Source: CAZVWH01 sp964631175
Lineage (GTDB): Bacteria > Planctomycetota > Phycisphaerae > Sedimentisphaerales > Anaerobacaceae
NCBI GenBank assembly: GCA_964631175.1
Contig: CAZVWH010000069.1
Coordinates: 1 to 15,711 of the forward strand
DNA length: 15,711 nt
Direction of reading: 5' to 3'
The notes below the pieces were generated by a model. That model was not told the origin of the DNA. It worked only from the letters and a program-made list of their open reading frames with translations, and did no database searches. This document shows, in pieces, positions 7,026-14,132 of this stretch. The position numbers and the translations under genes were made by a program. Every line of letters begins with the position of its first letter. The stretch's first letter is position 1.

Positions 7026-7454
7026 TTTTAAGTCTCCTAATTAAACATAAAAAATCCACAATATGGAAAACATCTAAAAATACTTACTCGGCTTATAATT
7101 CCTGTTTTCTTTAATTTATTACATAAAATTATTGGACATATTGCTTTTAGAGGAATTTTATCTGCTGACAGTTTTTTTAGATGCAAATTCTAAAAATCGC
7201 CTTATCAGTATTAAAAATATCGTAATACACTCTACGTTGGCTGTAATAGATTCGCTTGGAGTCTGCGTTTGTGTAAATTTAACGACTTCTTAATTATCAT
7301 GCCTGCTGTTGCTATATGCTAATCATAGCTATTTACCTTCTCGCTGCGCCAAACAGCTAAATTGATTGTGATCCTATAACATTCCCAAGGTGCTATGCTT
7401 ATTGTTGTTAGAACATTTATTTAATGGCACAGTGTTAAAGTAGGTGGTTTTCCC
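7026..7454. other. AT-rich spacer without a recognisable gene
   Basis: About 430 bp, clearly more AT-rich than its surroundings, separating the minus-strand small membrane gene from the plus-strand promoter at 7455. I see no ORF with coding character, no tRNA and no strong hairpin. It must contain the promoter of the 6780-7025 gene, but no -10/-35 pair stands out. Confidence 0.5.
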
Positions 7455-7484
7455 TTGACCTTTATTGTGAAAATAGGGTATAAT
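7455..7484 (+). promoter_or_regulatory. Strong sigma-70-type promoter
   Basis: TTGACC (7455-7460), an 18-bp spacer and a perfect TATAAT (7479-7484). A start site 6-7 nt downstream falls on or beside the ATG at 7491. Confidence 0.8.
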
Positions 7485-7490
7485 TTCTCT

Positions 7491-7661
7491 ATGTTCGGTA
7501 GTATAATATCCTTTGTTTTGCGCATAGGCCTTATCTTGGCGATTTGGACCTTTGTTTGGCGGTCCATCGAGCCACGAACGCAGTCCGCCCGAATACTAAG
7601 AGCCGCATTGCTTCTACTCAGTATGCTGACTGTTTTAGCAATGATTAGAATCACAGGGTGA
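7491..7661 (+). CDS. Tiny membrane protein, apparently leaderless
   Basis: This 56-aa ORF has two predicted membrane helices: SIISFVLRIGLILAIWTFVW (about 4-23) and ILRAALLLLSMLTVLAMIRI (about 35-54). A polar, basic link (RSIEPRTQSAR) lies between them. The ATG at 7491 is chosen because the perfect -10 ends at 7484, so transcription should begin at this codon; a longer reading from 7455 would start inside the -35 box. No Shine-Dalgarno is present or possible for a leaderless message. The strong promoter and even hydrophobic pattern support a real small protein. The alternative is that the promoter drives a small RNA and the ORF is incidental. Confidence 0.5.
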   Translation: MFGSIISFVLRIGLILAIWTFVWRSIEPRTQSARILRAALLLLSMLTVLAMIRITG

Positions 7662-7883
7662 TAATTTTTTAATTTATTCAGGTTAAAGGCTTTATAATTT
7701 GAGCGACTATAAGGTCAGCTAATGCGGTTCTTTCACCCCATTTGACTCAATATGGATGGTATATTCGGGTCAGCAGTACACTTGAAAACTTCCATAACAA
7801 TATCATCAGGCCGGATTGCAAGCGCCTTGGATTTATCCTAATTTCGATATGTAAAATCACCGGCAATATACGAGTAACCAGTC

Positions 7884-7912
7884 TTGAATTGGAGCTTTGT
7901 TTGTGATACAAT
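7884..7912 (+). promoter_or_regulatory. Probable promoter of the DUF3160 gene
   Basis: TTGAAT (7884-7889), a 17-bp spacer and TACAAT (7907-7912), giving a leader of about 40 nt before the ATG at 7959. Confidence 0.65.
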
Positions 7913-7958
7913 TTTAGCTGCATATAAACATTTTTGGGAGGGTATGGAGGATATAAAA

Positions 7959-10196
7959 ATGAAAAAGCTCGTTAGTGTCTTGATGGTTATTTTGTCAACA
8001 ACGATTTGCACCCATATAGCCCTGTGCAGTGAGGACAATATTGTCCTGGTGTTATCCGAAGAAGGCAGTGCCGATGAGCTGGAACTGAGCAAATACTACG
8101 TCCCCTACAAAGGTCCTAACGAGCCGAACGCGCCGGGTTATACTCTTCCGCTCGATTTACAGTCTGTCGGGAACTATGTTGAGATGGATTCTATATTCGA
8201 CCTAAGCGGTGTCTCACAACCGCTGGAGCAAAATGGTTTTGTTATTATCGAACATGACTTCCATGTGGCCGATTCCAATCGTGACGACATAATCAAACCA
8301 TACGAACACCTGCGCAGGATGAATGTTCCTTTGCTTGTAACAGCAGACACACTTTTGCACCTTTATCACGTTCAATTTGATGAAACATTAAAAGAAATAG
8401 AGGAAAGCCAGTTTTATGCGGATATCCATGCTCTGACGGTAGCGCTTCTTTATGATGCACTGGCCCAGCACGAACAATATTCAGACGATCTAAAAAAAGC
8501 GGCAAGGCGTAATGTGGCGTATCTCGCCGTTGCTCAAAAACTAATCGATCCGAATGCTTATGCCCCACAGCTCGTAGCGGACGTTGTAGCAAGCGAGCTG
8601 GCTAAAATCGATGCACATGAAGGATTCGCTGAGAGCGACATCTTCATATACAGAGAGGACTACTCGCAGTATGTTCCGCGAGGCCATTACACCCGAAGCG
8701 AAGAGTTAAAACGCTATTTTAAGACGTTAATGTGGTACGGGCGAATAGCGTTCCTGCTAAAAGGCGCTGAGAATTGGGGGCAGGCTGGGGACGCACTTAT
8801 AAGCGAATACGATGCGAAGATTCAAACCATGCAGGCGGTGCTGCTGGCAAGGGCGATTGACTCAGTCCAGATAAGACAGCGCAGCATTCGCGAGATTTGG
8901 GAAAGGATATACACGATTACGGCTTTCTATGTGGGCTTAGCTGATGACCTTACGCCATACGATTACTTAGGCACAATAGAGAAGCTATTTGGTAGTAGCT
9001 TTGAACCTACGGATTTGGAAGATGAAGATAACTTTTTCGCTTTGAAGACGGAGCTGGCTCTTTTGCCCTTGCCAAAAATCTTCGGCGGCACGGGTAATGT
9101 ATATGTGACGCCACCTGTCACGTCCGAATCTCTCGACGAGGTGCTCGACAAAACCAAAGGTATGCGCTTTATGGGCCAACGGTTCATTCCGGACTCCTAT
9201 ATGTTTCAGCAATTGGTCTTTCCTGAAGTGCTGGACTATACCGGTGATGCCAATGCTGCTGTTATGCCATTCACATACGGCTTCACAGGCGTCCGTATGG
9301 CGCGATGCTACCCACGGGGGCTGGATGTTATGGCTATCTTAGGCTCGCAGCGGGCTAAAACAATCTTAATCGAGCAAGGCGATACGGATTATGTCAATTA
9401 TTGGCTGCAATTTGACGAACTCAAGGCCGAGTTTAATGCGTTCGATCTTTCCGACTGGAACCGGAATCTATACTGGGGCTGGCTGTATGCACTGCGAGCT
9501 TTGATAAGCCAATTCGGCGAGGGATATCCAAACTTTATGCGAACCGAAGCCTGGGAGAAAAAGCAGCTCAACGCCGCTTTAGCATCGTGGACAGAATTAA
9601 GGCACGATACTATCCTTTATGCCAAGCAGAGCTATACGCCAGTGGAGACCGGTCTTCCTCCCCAAGTAACCGGCTATGTGGAGCCTGTGCCTGAGTTTTA
9701 TGGCCGATTACTGGCGCTAACCGGCATGACCAGGCAAGGATTGAGCGACTTAAATGCCTTGTCGGTTCAGGCCGAAGCCCGATTGATGAATCTTGAGGAC
9801 ATACTGACCCGATTGATTGAAATTGCTGAAAAAGAGCTGACGAATCAGACACTATCCGAGGATGATTATGCGTACATAAGGCAATTCGGCAAAATCCTTG
9901 AAAGGACAGTCACCGGCGTTAGTGAAACAGGAGTCAAGACAACCCTCGTGGCGGACGTACATACTCATACTGCCGAAGGACAAGTGCTCGAAGAAGGAGT
10001 TGGATATGTTGACCTTATCATCGTAGCTTGTCCGGCTATGAATGGCTCGATTTTCCTCGCTGCCGGCCCTGTGTTTTCTTACTACGAATTCAAACACCCA
10101 ATGAGCGATAGGCTCACTGACGAGGCTTGGCGAGATTTGCTTGCGTCGCCATCCAGACCCAATCGGCCTACCTGGTTTGAACCACTTGTGCACTAA
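7959..10196 (+). CDS. Secreted DUF3160 family protein
   Basis: The N-terminus is a signal peptide (MKKLVSVLMVILSTTICTHIALC), and the mature protein is about 720 aa. The segment from about residue 85 on is characteristic of DUF3160: EQNGFVIIEHDFH, a partly polar stretch, then NVPLLVTADTLLHLYHVQFDETL. Later it shows GMRFMGQRFIPDSYMFQQLVFP and GARAxxYPRGLDVMAILG-like segments (GVRMARCYPRGLDVMAILGS), also typical. The family is exported and mainly helical, and its biochemical role is not established. The ATG at 7959 is preferred over an upstream TTG because GGAGG (7946-7950) sits 8 nt before it and the promoter overlaps the longer reading. It is monocistronic with a hairpin after it. I infer a cell-surface or periplasmic role only from the signal peptide. 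Confidence 0.88.
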   Translation: MKKLVSVLMVILSTTICTHIALCSEDNIVLVLSEEGSADELELSKYYVPYKGPNEPNAPGYTLPLDLQSVGNYVEMDSIFDLSGVSQPLEQNGFVIIEHDFHVADSNRDDIIKPYEHLRRMNVPLLVTADTLLHLYHVQFDETLKEIEESQFYADIHALTVALLYDALAQHEQYSDDLKKAARRNVAYLAVAQKLIDPNAYAPQLVADVVASELAKIDAHEGFAESDIFIYREDYSQYVPRGHYTRSEELKRYFKTLMWYGRIAFLLKGAENWGQAGDALISEYDAKIQTMQAVLLARAIDSVQIRQRSIREIWERIYTITAFYVGLADDLTPYDYLGTIEKLFGSSFEPTDLEDEDNFFALKTELALLPLPKIFGGTGNVYVTPPVTSESLDEVLDKTKGMRFMGQRFIPDSYMFQQLVFPEVLDYTGDANAAVMPFTYGFTGVRMARCYPRGLDVMAILGSQRAKTILIEQGDTDYVNYWLQFDELKAEFNAFDLSDWNRNLYWGWLYALRALISQFGEGYPNFMRTEAWEKKQLNAALASWTELRHDTILYAKQSYTPVETGLPPQVTGYVEPVPEFYGRLLALTGMTRQGLSDLNALSVQAEARLMNLEDILTRLIEIAEKELTNQTLSEDDYAYIRQFGKILERTVTGVSETGVKTTLVADVHTHTAEGQVLEEGVGYVDLIIVACPAMNGSIFLAAGPVFSYYEFKHPMSDRLTDEAWRDLLASPSRPNRPTWFEPLVH

Positions 10197-10227
10197 TACT
10201 GACGATAAACAATAAGAATTACCCACG

Positions 10228-10260
10228 AGAACCTCGTAGCTTGAAAAAGCAATTGGTTCT
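10228..10260 (+). terminator. Weak terminator-like hairpin after DUF3160
   Basis: AGAACC (10228-10233) pairs with GGTTCT (10255-10260), and an inner GCTT/AAGC stem has loop GAAA. A moderately T-rich stretch (TGTGTT) follows. The internal loops are large, so confidence is low. Confidence 0.35.
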
Positions 10261-10314
10261 TGTGTTACAGCCTCACTGAGCATATAATCAGCCACAATTT
10301 AGGATAGCTTAACA

Positions 10315-11052
10315 ATGAATGACGAAAAGAACGATAGGAAACGGAAAACAGGGGATAAAAATCTATTCTCTGTTCTGTGTCTTCTGTTCTCTGTTCTCTG
10401 TGTGCTTTCTGGCTGCTCTGAACAGCAGCAATATGAACCGATAGAGCAAATCAATGTGCCGGACATAGACAAAGCAGAGGCGATGCAGATAGCCGAGGAC
10501 GTTCTGGTCAAGATGCACTTTACTATCGAAAAAGCTGGTTATGAAAGCGGCATTATAAGGACTAATCCGCTTCCAGGGGCACAATTCTTTGAGTTCTGGC
10601 GTAGCGACAATGTCGGGGCATTCAACACTGCTGAAGCGAACCTGCATAGCATTCGAAGAATCGTCGAGTTACATATAAGTCAAAAGACAGAAAACAGAAA
10701 ACAGAAGCCTGCCCTGCCTGTCCCGAGCAAAATCGAGGGGAGCAAGGTCGAAGGGACAGAAGTCAAGAGTCCGCAGCGGGGAGATGAAGATCTGACTTCT
10801 GACACCTATCCTCTGACGTCTGTCCTTTGTATTGATTGTGATGTACAGGTTCAAAGGCTGGAGTTTTCCGTCCCGCGCCAACTGGGCTTTAGCCAGCGTC
10901 CGGGCCAGCTAATGCAACCAACCGGAGCTGCCTGGACCAATTTGGACAAAGACATCAGACTTAAGACAGAGATTCTGAAGCGAATTTCTTCGATTCTCGA
11001 TGCTCGTCACTCCTTGCTCGACATCGAGTATCGAGAATCGAGCATCGAGTGA
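10315..11052 (+). CDS. Lipoprotein of unknown function built partly from heptamer DNA repeats
   Basis: This 245-aa protein has a basic N-terminus and a hydrophobic core made of two exact heptapeptide units plus one change, LFSVLCL-LFSVLCV (17-30), then lipobox LSGC (Cys34). Two stretches look like ordinary folded protein: about 45-121 (VPDIDKAEAMQIAEDVLVKM...GIIRTNPL...FEFWRSDN...NLHSIRRIVELHI) and about 173-225 (IDCDVQVQRLEFSVPRQLGF...KDIRLKTEILKRI). The linker (122-172) and the C-terminal 20 residues (SSILDARHSLLDIEYRESSI) are read from repeat DNA. The real domain thus appears split by one insertion and extended by another. The start at 10315 has only AGGA 10 nt upstream. I do not recognise the fold. 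It is followed 7 nt later by galE. Confidence 0.7.
   Translation: MNDEKNDRKRKTGDKNLFSVLCLLFSVLCVLSGCSEQQQYEPIEQINVPDIDKAEAMQIAEDVLVKMHFTIEKAGYESGIIRTNPLPGAQFFEFWRSDNVGAFNTAEANLHSIRRIVELHISQKTENRKQKPALPVPSKIEGSKVEGTEVKSPQRGDEDLTSDTYPLTSVLCIDCDVQVQRLEFSVPRQLGFSQRPGQLMQPTGAAWTNLDKDIRLKTEILKRISSILDARHSLLDIEYRESSIE
10344..10400 (+). repeat. Heptamer-repeat hairpin within the signal-peptide coding region
   Basis: The right arm is five 7-mers in strict phase: TTCTCTG, TTCTGTG, TCTTCTG, TTCTCTG, TTCTCTG (10366-10400). The left arm GAAAACAGGGGATA (10344-10357) pairs with TATTCTCTGTTCTG (10364-10377), with some G-U pairs. Three 7-mers equal seven codons, which gives the LFSVLC(L/V) peptide repeat. Confidence 0.75.
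10685..10825 (+). repeat. Composite heptamer-repeat element in the middle of the lipoprotein gene
   Basis: The left arm is AGACAGA, AAACAGA, AAACAGA (10685-10705). A core palindrome follows, with CTGTCCC (10718-10724) facing GGGACAG (10753-10759). The right arm is of opposite sense: TCTGACT, TCTGACA, CCTATCC, TCTGACG, TCTGTCC (10791-10825). The whole element is translated as lipoprotein residues of about 124-170. Confidence 0.7.
10993..11049 (+). repeat. Heptamer-repeat hairpin at the lipoprotein-galE junction
   Basis: The left arm is ATTCTCG, ATGCTCG, TCACTCC, TTGCTCG (10993-11020). The right arm is CATCGAG, TATCGAG, AATCGAG, CATCGAG (11022-11049). CTCGATGCTCG (10996-11006) is the exact inverse of CGAGCATCGAG (11039-11049). 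The lipoprotein stop follows directly, and galE starts 10 nt after the last unit. Confidence 0.8.
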
Positions 11053-11059
11053 CAAGATT

Positions 11060-12043
11060 ATGAGAGTATTAGTTTGTGGTGGAGCAGGATACATCGGCAG
11101 CAATATGACAGCTATGTTAGCTGCTGTTGGTTTCGAGCCGATCGTTTTTGACAATCTAAACAAAGGCCATAAATCGGCAATCGGTGATAACGAATTTGTT
11201 AAAGGAGATTTAGCCGATTACGAGCTGCTTTTACAAACGCTCAAGAAATATAAAATCGAGGCGGTGATGCACTTTGCCGCCTTTATTGAGGTCGGCGAAT
11301 CGGTGCGGGAGCCGCTTAAATACTACCACAATAATGTCTCCAACACGCAGAATCTACTCTCGGCAATGGAGGCGGCCGGCGTGGAAAAATTTATCTTCAG
11401 CAGCACCGCGGCTGTTTACGGCATGCCCAAAATAGTGCCGATTATCGAAGATGCGCCAAAACAACCTATCAATCCGTACGGCCAAACAAAATGGGCGGTT
11501 GAAAGGATGTGTCACTATCAAAGCCAAACAGGCAAACTTCGATACGCGACGCTTCGGTATTTCAACGCCTGCGGAGCAGGCGTCAATTCTAAGCTCGGCG
11601 AAGACCATCGTCCTGAATCCCATCTGATTCCACGGGTCATCCAGACAGCACTGGGAAAACGTAGTGAAATCAAAATCTACGGGGCAGATTATCCTACGCC
11701 GGATGGAACCTGCATTCGCGATTATATCCACATCGACGATTTGTGCCGGGCACATCTATTGGCGCTGGATAAATTGGAGTCTGAATGCGAATTAGTCTAT
11801 AACCTCGGCAACGGCAACGGCTATTCGGTCAGGCAGGTAATTGAGAAGGTTTCGCGTGTTTCGGGTAAAAGTTTCAAAGTAGTTGAGAGTGAGCCCAGAG
11901 ATGGTGACTCGGCTGTGCTTGTCTGCGACGCAAGCAAGGCCAAGAAAGAGCTTGGCTGGAAGCCGGATATGCCGGAATTAGAGAGAATGGTTGAGACCGC
12001 GTGGGATTGGCATAACGAATTCCCGAATGGATACCCTGATTAA
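11060..12043 (+). CDS. galE: UDP-glucose 4-epimerase
   Basis: GalE interconverts UDP-glucose and UDP-galactose using bound NAD in the cytoplasm. This is a 327-aa short-chain dehydrogenase of the extended type. GGAGYIGSN (7-15) is the NAD site. HFAAFIEVGESVREP (71-85) follows. FSSTAAVYG (113-121) places Thr116 at the position of the catalytic Ser124 of E. coli GalE. NPYGQTKWAVE (138-148) gives the YxxxK pair Tyr140/Lys144. RYFNACGA and DGTCIRDYIHIDDLCRAH further on are typical of GalE rather than other epimerases. ATG 11060 is chosen because it begins the Rossmann strand MRVLVCGGAG; a longer reading would start in repeat DNA. No Shine-Dalgarno is visible. It follows the lipoprotein by 7 nt and precedes a hexokinase, which suits galactose/glucose use. 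Confidence 0.93.
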   Translation: MRVLVCGGAGYIGSNMTAMLAAVGFEPIVFDNLNKGHKSAIGDNEFVKGDLADYELLLQTLKKYKIEAVMHFAAFIEVGESVREPLKYYHNNVSNTQNLLSAMEAAGVEKFIFSSTAAVYGMPKIVPIIEDAPKQPINPYGQTKWAVERMCHYQSQTGKLRYATLRYFNACGAGVNSKLGEDHRPESHLIPRVIQTALGKRSEIKIYGADYPTPDGTCIRDYIHIDDLCRAHLLALDKLESECELVYNLGNGNGYSVRQVIEKVSRVSGKSFKVVESEPRDGDSAVLVCDASKAKKELGWKPDMPELERMVETAWDWHNEFPNGYPD

Positions 12044-12144
12044 AATTAAATATCAAAAATCAAATATCAAAACTTGTCCTGAGCGAAGTCGAAGGATTAC
12101 ATCGCAAAATGAAAAATGTCATTTTTGATTTTTGCACTTTAATT
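12044..12144 (+). repeat. Heptamer-repeat hairpin filling the galE-hexokinase spacer
   Basis: The left arm is AATTAAA, TATCAAA, AATCAAA, TATCAAA (12044-12071) and begins directly after the galE stop. The core from 12073 to 12096 reads CTTGTCCTGAGCG followed by AAGTCGAAGGA. The right arm 12122-12144 (TTTTTGATTTTTGC, then ACTTTAATT) is largely the inverse of the left. The hexokinase ATG is 10 nt beyond it. Confidence 0.8.
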
Positions 12145-12154
12145 ACTGATTTTT

Positions 12155-13468
12155 ATGAAACAGATAAAAAACAAGGTTAAGGACTTCCTAAAGAACAACG
12201 GTATGGACCCGGCAGACATCAAAATCGAGCAGCTCTGTCGAGTTTTCCTTGATGAGATGGAGAAGGGGCTCGCGGGCAAGAAAAGCTCTTTGGCGATGCT
12301 GCCGACTTATATAGAAACCGAGCAGGAGATACCTAAAAACAAGCCTGTTATTGTTATGGATGCCGGCGGCACAAACTTTCGGGTCGCAACAGTTGTTTTT
12401 GGCGATGATGGAAAGGCAGCTATAGGCGATTTTAAACTGTTTGAGATGCCGGGATTAAAGAGTAAAGTCGGCAAGACAAAATTTTTCAGCTCTATGACGT
12501 ACTATATAAAACACGTTGTGAAAAAAAGTGATAGTGTTGGATTTTGTTTTTCATATCCGATAGAGATGTTTCCAAGTAAAGACGGCCGGGTGCTGTTTTT
12601 TTCCAAAGAGATACAGGCGCCGGAGGTCGAAGGACAGATGATAGGGGAAAATTTAAACTTTGCGATACGCGACGCAGGACTCGGTAGTAAGAAGCGGATA
12701 GTCTTACTAAACGATACGGTGGCGACACTTCTTGCCGGTAGAGCGGACGCGAGTGGGCGGGCATTCGACAGCTTCATAGGCTTTATTCTCGGAACGGGGA
12801 CAAATTGCAGCTACGTTGAGCAGAATAAGAACATTACAAAGAAAAAAGACCTGGACCCTGCAGGCAGCCAAATAATTAATATTGAGTCCGGCGCGTTTGG
12901 AAAAGCTCCACGGGGTACAATCGACAAAAAGTTCGACAAGTCACTGATTAACCCGGGGGTAAATATCTTTGAGAAAATGATTTCCGGGGCGTATCTTGGG
13001 CCGATTTGTTTGCGAACTATACAGGCTGCTATAAAAGAAAAACTGTTCAGTAATATAACATCCGAAAAGCTGTTTGCAATTACCAAGCTAAGCTCAAAAG
13101 AAGTAAGTGACTTTATGTATAGTCCCCAAGCAAGCGGCAGTCCCCTTTCAAAGGTAATCAGCGATGTTAACGAACAAGACGGTGTTACTCTCTATTGGCT
13201 GATTGACAGGATGATTGAGCGGGCTGCGAAGCTTACCGCGATAAATCTATCGGGTGTTGCGATTAAATGTGGCAAAGGTAAGAATCCGACCAGGCCAATC
13301 TGTATTATGGCTGAGGGAACAACCTTCTACCACCTGCCGTCATTTAGACAAAGAGTCGAATGCTATCTGAGGCAGTACCTTGTAGAGAAAAAGAGCATAT
13401 TTTACGAGATTATAAACGTGGAAAATGCAACATTGATCGGAGCAGCTATTGCGGGATTGACAAATTAG
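12155..13468 (+). CDS. Hexokinase of the eukaryotic (HK) type
   Basis: The protein phosphorylates hexoses with ATP, feeding glycolysis. All hallmarks of the eukaryotic-type fold are visible: KSSLAMLPTYIE (43-54), phosphate loop DAGGTNFRV (69-77), GFCFSYPIE (129-137), catalytic Asp187 in LNDTVATLLAG (185-195), GFILGTGTNCSY (209-220), NIESGAFG (242-249) and INPGVNIFEKMISGAYLG (265-282). A second adenosine-side region follows (AEGTTFYHLP near the C-terminus). It is not a ROK or Glk-type bacterial glucokinase. Its 437 aa match single-unit hexokinases known from some bacteria such as Treponema and Bacteroides. The ATG is preceded by repeat-derived sequence without a Shine-Dalgarno. Sugar specificity cannot be read from the sequence. 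Confidence 0.92.
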   Translation: MKQIKNKVKDFLKNNGMDPADIKIEQLCRVFLDEMEKGLAGKKSSLAMLPTYIETEQEIPKNKPVIVMDAGGTNFRVATVVFGDDGKAAIGDFKLFEMPGLKSKVGKTKFFSSMTYYIKHVVKKSDSVGFCFSYPIEMFPSKDGRVLFFSKEIQAPEVEGQMIGENLNFAIRDAGLGSKKRIVLLNDTVATLLAGRADASGRAFDSFIGFILGTGTNCSYVEQNKNITKKKDLDPAGSQIINIESGAFGKAPRGTIDKKFDKSLINPGVNIFEKMISGAYLGPICLRTIQAAIKEKLFSNITSEKLFAITKLSSKEVSDFMYSPQASGSPLSKVISDVNEQDGVTLYWLIDRMIERAAKLTAINLSGVAIKCGKGKNPTRPICIMAEGTTFYHLPSFRQRVECYLRQYLVEKKSIFYEIINVENATLIGAAIAGLTN

Positions 13469-13713
13469 TAATGCTCAACCACAGCAAATAGAAGACACAG
13501 GGGCAGGCATCCAACCTTAACAACATAAAATCTACCTTTTCCCGCCCAGATTCGTTGCACTCCTGCAGCAGGCTCAAAATGACAAAATGCTATAAGTCTT
13601 TTCAATTTCAAAAATTACGGTTAGTAATGCTTGTAAATCAATCGGTTTGAGTAAAGTAGATTATCAAATCTGTCGATTTTACAGGTAATGCTTTTAAGAT
13701 TCCGGGTAATTTT
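13469..13713. other. Spacer with a possible partial interspersed repeat
   Basis: AGATTCGTTGCACTCC... (from about 13548) ending in CTCAAAATGAC recalls one half of the GATTGC...CTCGCAATGAC repeats seen near the gap, but no opposite arm is found. The rest is AT-rich and must hold the promoter of the PilZ gene, which I could not pin down. Confidence 0.3.
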
Positions 13714-14091
13714 ATGGAAGATATGAAAGAGCGAAGAAGAGAGGAGAGACTACGTCATCAGTGGCCCATCTGGTTCGCCGAGGATTTCAAGGAAAATGTT
13801 TACCAAGGCTTAATGGTAGATGTTTCCAGCGGAGGTCTGGCGTTTACCTGTAAGGCCGACGAAAACTGTCCGTATCCGAGTCAGAAGTTGATCATGCGGT
13901 TTAGCATTCCACGTTACGGAGAGGATGATCCGACAGCGATGACAAGCTTCACGCGTACCGGTTGTGTCCTTCGGGTTGATGTATTAGATAATCACCTCTG
14001 CCGGATTGCAATTCAGTTTGATGAGCCGCTTTCGCTAAAGCCCTGCGAACAGGTCGCCGTCGAGATGATGCGCCGCGATAGTGCCGGATGA
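13714..14091 (+). CDS. PilZ-domain protein (cyclic di-GMP binding)
   Basis: A single-domain protein of 125 aa. The N-terminal basic motif RREER (residues 8-12, RxxxR) and DVSSGGLAF (36-44, D/NxSxxG) are the two halves of the cyclic di-GMP site of PilZ domains, about 24 residues apart as usual. The remainder forms the beta-barrel, with FSIPRYGEDDP and RIAIQFDEPL. No partner domain is attached, so it probably acts as a soluble effector on motility, adhesion or polysaccharide synthesis (inference). An ATG 9 nt downstream is an alternative start; neither has a strong ribosome site. It converges on larE. Confidence 0.85.
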   Translation: MEDMKERRREERLRHQWPIWFAEDFKENVYQGLMVDVSSGGLAFTCKADENCPYPSQKLIMRFSIPRYGEDDPTAMTSFTRTGCVLRVDVLDNHLCRIAIQFDEPLSLKPCEQVAVEMMRRDSAG

Positions 14092-14111
14092 TAAATCTTA
14101 CAGGCAATTCT

Positions 14112-14128
14112 CCCACCGCAGGGGTGGG
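14112..14128. terminator. Small GC hairpin between convergent PilZ and larE genes
   Basis: CCCACC (14112-14117) pairs with GGTGGG (14123-14128) over loop GCAGG. A second stem, TCCGACC/GGTCGGA (14138-14156), is within the last codons of larE. There is no T run on either strand, so a termination role is only suggested by position. Confidence 0.35.
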
Positions 14129-14132
14129 GTAA

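Noticed and set aside
7742..7764. TTGACT...TATATT as a promoter between 7661 and 7884
   Set aside because: The spacer is only about 12 bp, too short for a sigma-70 promoter; the pair at 7884-7912 is much better placed.
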